Source of the DNA: DSWT01 sp035373625
GTDB lineage: Bacteria > Chloroflexota > Anaerolineae > B4-G1 > SLSP01
Direction: 5' to 3'
Assembly: GCA_035373625.1 (NCBI GenBank)
Contig: DAOSNS010000001.1
Coordinates: 1-64,000 of the forward strand
DNA length: 64,000 nucleotides
Under the pieces are notes generated by a model, which was given only the letters and a program-made list of their open reading frames with translations, had not been told where the DNA came from and ran no database searches. Position numbers and translations under genes: made by a program. Positions 45,521 through 52,802 of this stretch are shown here, piece after piece; position 1 is the stretch's first letter; every line of letters begins with the position of its first letter.

Positions 45521-45556
45521 AGCGGCGTGCGAAAAGGGATTCGCACGCCGCTTTTT
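45521..45556 (+). terminator. Rho-independent terminator of the giant gene
   Basis: 13-bp perfect stem AGCGGCGTGCGAA / TTCGCACGCCGCT, 6-bp loop, followed at once by TTTT. It lies 24 bp after the stop codon. Confidence 0.93.
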
Positions 45557-45593
45557 CGTGCGAAACGTGCGAAATGTTATGATTCTGTAATCG

Positions 45594-45623
45594 TTCACAA
45601 ATGAAACCCTAACGTTTTATAAT
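45594..45623 (+). promoter_or_regulatory. Possible promoter for the 580-residue surface protein
   Basis: TTCACA (45594-45599), 18 bp, TATAAT (45618-45623), about 85 bp before the chosen ATG at 45709. Confidence 0.5.
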
Positions 45624-45708
45624 CCATTCTTGATTATGATGTTATTCATCAATCTATTGGTTACCGATGGGTGAGAATTTCGATTCTAAAGGGAGTTTTT
45701 GGGGTTCT

Positions 45709-47451
45709 ATGGTCAGAAAACTGTTTTTTATAGCCGTTGGGGTGGTAGTGATCGCCCTGATGTGGGCGCTGCCGCTTGCGGCGCAGCGTCATACGGCCAT
45801 GCCGTCGGCGCCACTTGCTGCTACGCCCAATCAGGTGTCCTTCACTTTGTTTAGCAGCAGCGTGGCCTGGATGGACAACAACAATGCATGTTCCACGCCG
45901 CCACAGGGGCCACGTGCGATGTGGCTGGCAATTGCCGTGACCAACAACGCCACCGAAACGTTGACCGGCGTTGTGGCGCAACTCTCCGGTTTTACCTCGG
46001 CTTACTTCGCGCTCACCGCCGACCCGACCCGTTATGTGGGCAACCTTGCCCCCGGCGCAAGCTATTACGGCTACTGGTACGTGGATTACAGCGGCGCGTG
46101 CCCTAATCCTTTCAACCGCACGGATCAGTACACCCTCACGGTGACGGCAGATAACCTCAGCGGACCGGCACGTTACACCGGTAGCCTCACCACCCAAAGC
46201 GCCAACGATGTCGGTGCGGGCGATATCATCACCGCAAGCCGGGGCAGCGGCATCGCCATCGGTCAGGTTTTCACGCAGGTGACGCAGTATCAATTCCCCA
46301 AGGCCTCCGCCGTCCTGATTCAGCCCACCGGTGATTCTGGATTTCGGGATGATTGTTTCCGTCTGGTGGATGTCGAGGTGACGCAATCCGATGTTTCGGG
46401 GATTCCGGTGGGCACGCGCCATCGGCTGTATTTCCCCACCGCCGCGCCGAAGAATAACGATCGTCTCACCGTGCAGTACTTCTGGCAGGCGCAATGTCAG
46501 GCCGATTCCACGTCTAAACCCTGGATGAGCACCGGCACAAGCTCGCCGGGGAAGTATTCCAACAGGTACGGCGTGTATTTCACCACCTTCCCGATCGCCA
46601 GCATGGCGTTGAGCATCACCGTATCGGTCACACCTGAACTGTTGACGAGCGCAGGGCATGTCACCTACACGGTACGCCTGCGCAATACCTTCACGCAGCC
46701 GATTGTGGCGAAAGGTACCCGTTTTAATTTGCCCTCCCAGGTGGTCTACAAGGGCGTGGCGGCTTCGAGCGCGATCCGCAACAGTAACTCCAGCCACTAT
46801 CCATCTCTGGATGCGACCGGCGTGTTGACCTGGCTGGGGGTACCGCTGCTTTCGTATACCGTCCCGGCCTCCGGTACGACAACGCCGGGCGAGCCGGGAA
46901 CGCTGGATTTGGTCTTCACCGCGACCGCACCGGCCATCACCGGACGCTACGCCGCTTCTGCCATAGCCACGGCGGGCAACATGGATGTCGGCCCGCTTAC
47001 CGTCACCTTCGATGTGGACCTGCCCACCGCCGTCACGCTCGCCGATTTCGCCGCTATCCCGCAGAACAATGCGGTCCTTGTCACCTGGGAGACGGCCGCG
47101 GAGCTGGACAACGCCGGCTTCAATCTCTACCGCAGCACGGCGGCGGATGGGCCGTACACATTGCTGAACGGCGCGCTCATCCCGCCGCAATTCCCCGGTG
47201 AGGTCATCGGAGGCGTTTATGAGTGGTTGGATACCGACGTGCAGCCCGGCGTCGTCTACTACTACAAACTGGAAGACATTGACGTGAAGGGGACGAGCGC
47301 ATTTCACGGCCCGGTGAGCACCGGCTCGATGGCTGCTCCTTCGGCGGTGGGGCTGCGCAATGTGCGCGCGCAGGCAACGCCGTTCCCGACGTTGCTGGTG
47401 GGACTGGCTGTCCTGCTGGGGTTAATCCTCTGTTTTTTCAAGCGCCTCTGA
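45709..47451 (+). CDS. Surface protein, short paralogue of the giant SdrD_B protein
   Basis: 580 residues if the ATG at 45709 is used (AAAGGGAG upstream, 13 nt away); an ATG at 45667 adds 14 residues but has no ribosome site. A signal peptide (about 4-24, LPLAAQ) is followed by an N-terminal module with SGFTSAYFALT, RYVGNLAPG and DDCFRLVDVEV, which parallels the start of the giant protein (RYMGTLEEG, PSCFRLVGVTG). A DUF11-like part (about 305-440) and the Fn3-like module identical to the giant's follow. The C-terminus TLLVGLAVLLGLILCFFKRL is a membrane helix with basic end, so unlike the giant it should be membrane-anchored. The last 30 bp overlap the convergent GAF gene. Confidence 0.85.
   Translation: MVRKLFFIAVGVVVIALMWALPLAAQRHTAMPSAPLAATPNQVSFTLFSSSVAWMDNNNACSTPPQGPRAMWLAIAVTNNATETLTGVVAQLSGFTSAYFALTADPTRYVGNLAPGASYYGYWYVDYSGACPNPFNRTDQYTLTVTADNLSGPARYTGSLTTQSANDVGAGDIITASRGSGIAIGQVFTQVTQYQFPKASAVLIQPTGDSGFRDDCFRLVDVEVTQSDVSGIPVGTRHRLYFPTAAPKNNDRLTVQYFWQAQCQADSTSKPWMSTGTSSPGKYSNRYGVYFTTFPIASMALSITVSVTPELLTSAGHVTYTVRLRNTFTQPIVAKGTRFNLPSQVVYKGVAASSAIRNSNSSHYPSLDATGVLTWLGVPLLSYTVPASGTTTPGEPGTLDLVFTATAPAITGRYAASAIATAGNMDVGPLTVTFDVDLPTAVTLADFAAIPQNNAVLVTWETAAELDNAGFNLYRSTAADGPYTLLNGALIPPQFPGEVIGGVYEWLDTDVQPGVVYYYKLEDIDVKGTSAFHGPVSTGSMAAPSAVGLRNVRAQATPFPTLLVGLAVLLGLILCFFKRL
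47081..47285 (+). repeat. 205-bp exact direct repeat, copy 2
   Basis: Exact copy of 45187-45391, here encoding the Fn3-like module of the short paralogue. A more divergent protein-level relative (SITLRWETASETGNLGFYL) occurs in the gene at 51255. Confidence 0.95.
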
Positions 47452-49041
47452 TTTGCGTTGCGCTTGCGCGAGTTCGACGTTCAGTCGGGCGTTTTCCAGG
47501 GCGATGGTCGCCTGCCACGCGAAGACCGCCGCAAAGTTCACTTCCTCCTCGGTAAAGGGGGCGTAGGTTTGACGCGCCAGGGAGAGCATCCCGATCACCT
47601 TATCCTCGTGGATGAGCGGGATGCCGACCCAACTGCGCGCGGGCAGCAGGTCTTTCAGATGGAACCAATCCGCGCGGCGCAGCGCATCGTCCAGGACTAA
47701 GGGCCGCTGTGTGCGGCGGATTTCGTCGTAGACATCCCCGGCCCGGATCGGCACCCGCCACTGGAAGACGGTTTTGTGGCCGGGGAACCCTCGTGTTGCC
47801 GCCAGCTCCAACAGGGTGTCGTTTTGCAGCATAATCGAGGCGCGGTCGTAAGCGATCACGTGGGCGAGTTGCTGCAAGATCATATCGAGCACGGCCTGCG
47901 TCTCCATCGGACGCGCCAACGCCCGCCCCACGTGATGGAGCGTCTCCAACAGTTGATAGCGTTCCTTTTCTTTCTGCCGCAACAGCAGATTTTGTATGGC
48001 CAGGGCGATATGGTCGGCCAGCAAGTGCAGCGCGGTCACGTCTTCTTCGTGGAAGGCGTTAGGTTGATTGCTCTGGATGTCGAGCACACCGAGCAGATGT
48101 TCTCCCACTTGCAACGGCAGGGTCAGTTCGGCACGGGTATCGGGCAGCAGGTCCCAGAGCACAAACCGCGGGTCCCGCGTCGTATCTGTGGCGTAGGCCA
48201 TGCGGCGATTTTGCGCCACCCAGCCGATGATCCCGCGGCCAACCTTCACCCGCGCGCCGGCCTGTGTGGCAGCGTGACCGGCGCTGCCGGTGCCCGCGCA
48301 GGACACCAGTTCCCCACTTTTCTCGTCCATCAGGAAGAGGCCGACATAAGTGCACTGGTAGTGTGATCCGATAATCTCGGTCACGTGCTGTAACGTGGAA
48401 TCCAGATCGGTGCTGGCGTTCAGGCGTGTGGCGACGGCCCGGCCGGCCTCCAGATGGGTATGATGCCGCCGGCTGGCCGCCTGTTGGGCCTGATATTGGA
48501 GATTCAGGCGGACCGTCTGGATGCAGGCGGCGCGGTAGACGATGTGAATGGCTGCCGCGACACTGACCGTCAGGACGATGCCCAGGCCGGCATTGAGCGA
48601 ATTCACCGGCGTCGTGAAGCCTCGTGGCGCCGCGAGCCACCCGGCGATGATCAGCCCCATCAGCACCACAAACCAGAATGTATCGAGCAACAGCAATCCC
48701 GTGCCCGCACTGAGGAGCAACAAAAGGAAGGTAGCGCGTGGATCTCCGGCTGCATAGAGGGGATGAAGGCAGTTCAACAGCGCCAGGACCAACAGCGCGG
48801 CCATTGCGGCAGGAGCGTTGCGGGGCGATAGCGTCCAGGTGCTCAGGGCAACCAGCATGGCAAACGAGAGGAGGGCAGAGACGACCAGCAAGCCGATGGA
48901 GAACGGGACGCGCGTCTGGGCCTGTGCCAGGAAATAATAGGCAATGCCGATCAAGTAGTAGAGGCCAGACGCCACGGCTGCGCGGGGCAGCGTTTCCAGC
49001 GTTTGTGCATCGAGACAGGCTTTGACTTCCGCAAACTGCAC
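47422..49041 (-). CDS. Membrane protein with two GAF domains
   Basis: 539 residues starting at GTG close behind AGGTGA. About six membrane helices fill residues 20-190. A linker helix leads into two GAF sensor domains (about 205-360 with YVGLFLMDEKSGELVSCAG and LLGVLDIQSNQPNAF; about 370-520 with RASIMLQNDTLLELAATRG and VIGMLSLARQTYAPFTEEE). A short coiled coil ends the protein. There is no kinase, cyclase or phosphatase output domain, so it must signal through a partner or be a remnant of a larger sensor. It overlaps the convergent surface-protein gene by 30 bp. Confidence 0.85.
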   Translation of the reverse strand: MQFAEVKACLDAQTLETLPRAAVASGLYYLIGIAYYFLAQAQTRVPFSIGLLVVSALLSFAMLVALSTWTLSPRNAPAAMAALLVLALLNCLHPLYAAGDPRATFLLLLLSAGTGLLLLDTFWFVVLMGLIIAGWLAAPRGFTTPVNSLNAGLGIVLTVSVAAAIHIVYRAACIQTVRLNLQYQAQQAASRRHHTHLEAGRAVATRLNASTDLDSTLQHVTEIIGSHYQCTYVGLFLMDEKSGELVSCAGTGSAGHAATQAGARVKVGRGIIGWVAQNRRMAYATDTTRDPRFVLWDLLPDTRAELTLPLQVGEHLLGVLDIQSNQPNAFHEEDVTALHLLADHIALAIQNLLLRQKEKERYQLLETLHHVGRALARPMETQAVLDMILQQLAHVIAYDRASIMLQNDTLLELAATRGFPGHKTVFQWRVPIRAGDVYDEIRRTQRPLVLDDALRRADWFHLKDLLPARSWVGIPLIHEDKVIGMLSLARQTYAPFTEEEVNFAAVFAWQATIALENARLNVELAQAQRKSEALEKTED

Positions 49042-49164
49042 TTTTCACCTACCGGGTTCAGGATTGCCGTACAACATTTTGAACTACAGCGACACGGGCC
49101 AAACCGACGAGTTATTCACCGCTGAGTACGCAGAGCGCGCGGAGTCCCTATAAACTCAGGGATT

Positions 49165-49599
49165 TTAGCCCACATTGGACAGATCGGCGGCTGAAAAGCC
49201 ATCGGGTAGGAGTTCTGCCAGGGTGCGTTGGCGATAGCTGCCGTCGCTCCGCGCGATAACCACCGGCATCTCCGGCGTGCCGAATTCCTGCATCACCTGA
49301 CGACACGCGCCGCACGGTGTTCCCCCGTTGACGGTGACGACGGCGACGGCGCGGATGTGATGCGCGCCCTCGGAAATCGCCTTGAGAATGGCGACCCGCT
49401 CGGCGCACATAGTCAGCGGATAAACGGCGTTTTCGACATTGCAACCGGTGTACACGCGCCCATCTTCGGTGAGTACGGCGGCACCTACGGGATAATGGGA
49501 GTAGGGCGCGTAAGCGCGTTGTTGCGCCGCGATCGCTTCATTCACAAGCTGCACAATGTCAATGCGCACGGTCCCATTCGCCTGTGTTTGCTCTGTCAT
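49165..49599 (-). CDS. cdd: Cytidine deaminase
   Basis: Converts cytidine and deoxycytidine to uridine forms in pyrimidine salvage. 144 residues, the usual homotetrameric size. Zinc and catalytic residues are in TMCAERVA (Cys 65, Glu 67) and PCGACRQ (Cys 96, Cys 99); the substrate line GCNVENAVYPLT is present. It starts 6 bp after the glmU stop on the same strand, so the two genes form an operon. Confidence 0.97.
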   Translation of the reverse strand: MTEQTQANGTVRIDIVQLVNEAIAAQQRAYAPYSHYPVGAAVLTEDGRVYTGCNVENAVYPLTMCAERVAILKAISEGAHHIRAVAVVTVNGGTPCGACRQVMQEFGTPEMPVVIARSDGSYRQRTLAELLPDGFSAADLSNVG

Positions 49600-49605
49600 T
49601 GTTTC

Positions 49606-50901
49606 TCACATTCCTTGATCGGACTGCTCATCTACCTCAACGGACTCTTTGACATTCTCATCGAGTTGCTTGCGGACCCGCGCCGGCACGCCGTAGACCA
49701 CCGTGCGCGGTGGAACATCGTGCGTCACCACCGAACCGGCGCCTGTTTTTGCCCCTGTGCCGATGTGCACCGGCGCGACCAGCAGTGAGTCCGAACCGAT
49801 AAAGACGTCGTTCTCGATCACGGTGGGGTGCTTGTGTTCCCCGTCGAAGTTGCACGTGATCGTCCCGGCGCCGATGTTCACATTTTCGCCCACCTGCGCG
49901 TCACCCAGATAGCTGAAGTGCCCCATCTTTGCATTGGGACCGAGGGTGCTGTTTTTCATCTCCCCGAAGTTGCCGACATGCGCCCCGCGACACACCCGCG
50001 CGCCCTTGCGCAGATGGCTGAAGGGGCCAATGTTGCTGTCTTCTTCCATCACTGCATATTCCAAAACCGAAGCCAAAACCACGCAGCGGTCGCCGATCGT
50101 GCAGCTTTCGATGAGGCTGTTGGGGCCGATGACGCAGCCGACGCCGATGGTCGTGTTGCCGCGCAGGTGCGTGTTGGGTTGGATCACGGTATCCTGTCCC
50201 AGCGTCACATCCGGGCCGATGTAGGTGCTGGCCGGATCAACGAGGGTGACGCCGGCGAGCATCCAGCGCTCGTTGATGCGCTTCCGCAAAGCGGCCTCTG
50301 CCAGCGCCAGGTCAACGCGCGTGTTGACATCCAGGGTCTCTGTGGGATCGGCGGTTGCGACCGTCTGCACCGTCATCCCCGCCCGGGTAGCCAGGGCGAT
50401 GATAGCAGTCAGTGTGTACTCCCCGGTTCGCGGGTTGGGTTCGATCTGCTCCAGGAATGGCCACAGGGCGGTCGCCTCGAAAACGGCGGCATCGGCGCGC
50501 CTCTCAGGGCCGGTGAGCAGGGTGATGGCCGCCTGTTGTTGAGCATGCTGTTCCGTCAGGTGGCGCAGTGTGCCGACCTGCACGAGGGGCATGTCGGCGG
50601 AGAGGATCAACACAGATTCGGCCTCGCTTTCAAGCAGTGTGCGGGCCTGGGCGATGGCGTGGGCGGTGCCCAGCGCTTCCGGCTGGACGACGTAGCGGAC
50701 GCGCTCGCCGCCCCACGCGCGGATGGCGTCTTCGCTTTCCGGCGCTACGACGACGACCGGCGGCGTTGCAGCCAGCTGTATGGCTGCGTCTACGGCATAC
50801 GCCAGCATCGGGCGTTCGCCTAGCGGATGAAGCACTTTGGGGATATGCGACACAAAGCGTGTGCTCTTACCTGCGGCTAGAATCACAACGGCCAGATTCA
50901 T
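49606..50901 (-). CDS. glmU: Bifunctional UDP-GlcNAc synthesis enzyme GlmU
   Basis: Makes UDP-N-acetylglucosamine for the cell wall: acetylation of glucosamine-1-phosphate, then uridylyl transfer. 431 residues. The N-terminal nucleotidyltransferase has LAAGKSTR, QPEALGTAHA and SADMPLV (usual GDxPL). The C-terminal left-handed beta-helix carries the acetyltransferase residues: SHLRKGARV, GNFGEMKNS, MGHFSYLGDAQVG, VNIGAGTITCNFDG and FIGSDSLLVAPV. AAAGGAGC precedes the ATG. The tail (about 410-431) is acidic. It supplies precursor for the glycan genes to the right. Confidence 0.95.
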   Translation of the reverse strand: MNLAVVILAAGKSTRFVSHIPKVLHPLGERPMLAYAVDAAIQLAATPPVVVVAPESEDAIRAWGGERVRYVVQPEALGTAHAIAQARTLLESEAESVLILSADMPLVQVGTLRHLTEQHAQQQAAITLLTGPERRADAAVFEATALWPFLEQIEPNPRTGEYTLTAIIALATRAGMTVQTVATADPTETLDVNTRVDLALAEAALRKRINERWMLAGVTLVDPASTYIGPDVTLGQDTVIQPNTHLRGNTTIGVGCVIGPNSLIESCTIGDRCVVLASVLEYAVMEEDSNIGPFSHLRKGARVCRGAHVGNFGEMKNSTLGPNAKMGHFSYLGDAQVGENVNIGAGTITCNFDGEHKHPTVIENDVFIGSDSLLVAPVHIGTGAKTGAGSVVTHDVPPRTVVYGVPARVRKQLDENVKESVEVDEQSDQGM

Positions 50902-51095
50902 GGATGGCTCCTTTCGATCGCGTTGGCGCGTTTGGACGTTGGCACGTTGGCGCGCTGGCCATTTGGACGTTGGAACGTGTCAACGTACCGCTGCCTTCTC
51001 AATTATAACATGCCGGAAATGCAAAGCAACCCTTGCTCTCACTTTCCCCAGGGCTTTATCCTTCTCGCTACAGCAACTTCATTTGGCTTCGAGCG

Positions 51096-51165
51096 GATCG
51101 CCAGATCCGCATTGCTCAACCTGTATCAGCTAAAACAGGGAACCGGCGTTCCCCTCGGGGCAAGA
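51096..51165. repeat. Dispersed hairpin element, copy 2
   Basis: Reverse complement contains GAGGGGAACGCCGGTTCCCT and, about 40 bp further, GCGGATCTGGCGATCCGC, matching the two halves of the element at 8848-8890 with an insertion between them. Confidence 0.65.
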
Positions 51166-51205
51166 GGCAAGAATGATAAGGCCCTGTCACTTTCCCCGTC
51201 TCTCA

Positions 51206-51233
51206 TTGCAATCGCCCCTCTTTCAAGTATAAT
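51206..51233 (+). promoter_or_regulatory. Sigma70-like promoter of the envelope gene cluster
   Basis: TTGCAA (51206-51211), 16 bp, TATAAT (51228-51233). The leader is only about 15 nt, just enough for GGAGGGG before the GTG at 51255. It may drive the whole rightward cluster. Confidence 0.75.
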
Positions 51234-51254
51234 CGCCGATATGGAGGGGTTGCT

Positions 51255-52802
51255 GTGATCTGGTTGGATGTGTTCGCGGAAGACTTGCCCGGTCCGCTGC
51301 GCTTACGGGTGCGTGGACGCAGCATGCGGCCGACATTACGGCCGGGCGACGAGGTGCTGATCCAGCCGGTGACGGCGGACGCGCTCGCGCCTGGGGATTG
51401 GGTGGCGCTCCGCGGCGGCTTCCTGCACCGTTACCTGGGACGATACGACGGTTACATCGTGACCAAAGGTGACGGGCATAAGGTTTTCGATCCACCGTGG
51501 CCTTCCGAGGCCGTTTTGGGCCGCGTCACCGAAGCCTGGCGCGCCGGACGCTGTTTTTACCGCCGCACGCCTGGGCAATTGCGACGCGAGCGGCTCCTGG
51601 CGGTCGGACATTATGTCTTCGGCAACGTGTGGAATGTGCTACGGCGCGTCAAGGCGCTGTTCCTGGCTTTGCTGGTGTTGACGTTCGTGACACCGTATGT
51701 GTGGGCCGCCGTCGTCATCGCCGATTTTACCGCCGAGGCGGGGGCTAATTCTATCACCCTGCGATGGGAAACCGCCAGTGAGACGGGCAACCTGGGTTTC
51801 TACCTCAGGCGTAGCCTTTCCAAAAACGGCGAATATATCAGAATTTCCGATTTCATTCCTTCGCTAGATGAGGGGGCGGGGGCAGCCTATGAATATGTGG
51901 ATCCTGATGTGACGCCGGGCGTCACTTATTACTACAAGGTGGAAGATGTGCCGGAAAATGGCTCCCAAGGCAGTTTTAGCGACCCGGTCTGGGCGACCGT
52001 ACCGCTGAATCCCACGCCTACCTTCACCCCCACACCCACGCCGACCGCCACACCTACCCCTACCATCACCCCCACGCCATTTCCAACCTCCGCGACCCCG
52101 ACGATCAACCCTACGGTGACCTTCACACCGACCGGGACGGCGACGCCGACACCTCAGCCCACGCCAACTCCCAATCCCAATGTCCGCTTCTGGGCCGAGA
52201 AACCAAATTTGGCCGCCGGCGAGTGTACCACCCTGCGCTGGCAGACGTTCAACGTTCGCGCTGTTTTTTTTGACAATGTCGGTGTTGCCGGCGACGGTGC
52301 GCGCACTTTTTGTCCATGCGCCGATGAGACCCACACGCTGACCGTAAAATACCTGAACGGCGTTACCGAGAACTTCGTCGTCACCTTGAGTGTCAGCGGT
52401 GTGTGCGCGACGCCGCTCCCGGGAACATCCACCTGGACGCCTACGCCGCGTCCCCTGCCTTCTGTCGAACTGCCCGCGACCGCCACGGCGACGCCTGTGC
52501 CCGGCGCGACACCCCGTCCGCCGGTCGTGGCGACATTGCCGGCGACCGCCACGAGGCCGCCCACGCCTGCCACGCCTTCTGAAGCTGCTACATCGCCCGT
52601 TCCTTATAGCACACCGGTTTCCCCGATCTTGACACCCCCGCCGCCCACGCCGCGTGTGGCTGCAACGCTTGTGCTTGTGGAGGGGGAGTCGCGTGCCTTG
52701 AGCGTTGATAACGCACTCTCTGTCTGGCTACTGCTCGTCGGCAGTATCATCGGCCTGGGCTTCATCGGCGCGGGCACATTGTTGTGGAAGCGGCACTCGT
52801 GA
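51255..52802 (+). CDS. Signal-peptidase-like domain fused to exported Fn3 and Pro/Thr-rich region
   Basis: 515 residues from a GTG. Residues 1-110 look like an S26B/SipW-type signal peptidase core: GRSMRPTLRPGD (Ser 23), GGFLHRYLG (His 58) and IVTKGDGHKVFDPP (Asp 73 or 79), a Ser-His-Asp pattern. A hydrophobic helix (about 134-150, ending TPYVWAAVV) follows, then an Fn3-like module (152-250) related to those of the two surface proteins, a Pro/Thr stalk, a small beta domain (about 315-390), a second Pro/Thr stalk and a C-terminal helix (about 490-511) with KRHS. The peptidase domain lies before the first helix, opposite to normal signal peptidases, so it should be cytoplasmic. The gene overlaps the next by 4 bp. 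Confidence 0.8.
   Translation: MIWLDVFAEDLPGPLRLRVRGRSMRPTLRPGDEVLIQPVTADALAPGDWVALRGGFLHRYLGRYDGYIVTKGDGHKVFDPPWPSEAVLGRVTEAWRAGRCFYRRTPGQLRRERLLAVGHYVFGNVWNVLRRVKALFLALLVLTFVTPYVWAAVVIADFTAEAGANSITLRWETASETGNLGFYLRRSLSKNGEYIRISDFIPSLDEGAGAAYEYVDPDVTPGVTYYYKVEDVPENGSQGSFSDPVWATVPLNPTPTFTPTPTPTATPTPTITPTPFPTSATPTINPTVTFTPTGTATPTPQPTPTPNPNVRFWAEKPNLAAGECTTLRWQTFNVRAVFFDNVGVAGDGARTFCPCADETHTLTVKYLNGVTENFVVTLSVSGVCATPLPGTSTWTPTPRPLPSVELPATATATPVPGATPRPPVVATLPATATRPPTPATPSEAATSPVPYSTPVSPILTPPPPTPRVAATLVLVEGESRALSVDNALSVWLLLVGSIIGLGFIGAGTLLWKRHS

Larger units (their letters stand above)
50902..51254. other. Divergent intergenic region with repeats
   Basis: Next to glmU is a GGACGTTGG/GGCACGTTGG repeat tract (about 50925-50985). 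Then comes the inverted second copy of the hairpin element (51096-51165: GCGGATCGCCAGATCCGC and AACCGGCGTTCCCCTC), and finally the plus-strand promoter at 51206-51233. No gene is seen. Confidence 0.6.

Noticed and set aside
45661..47307. A 548-codon minus-strand open frame opposite the short surface protein
   Set aside because: The plus strand carries a signal peptide, domain matches to the giant protein and a C-terminal anchor; the minus frame is rich in His, Arg and Gly without motifs.
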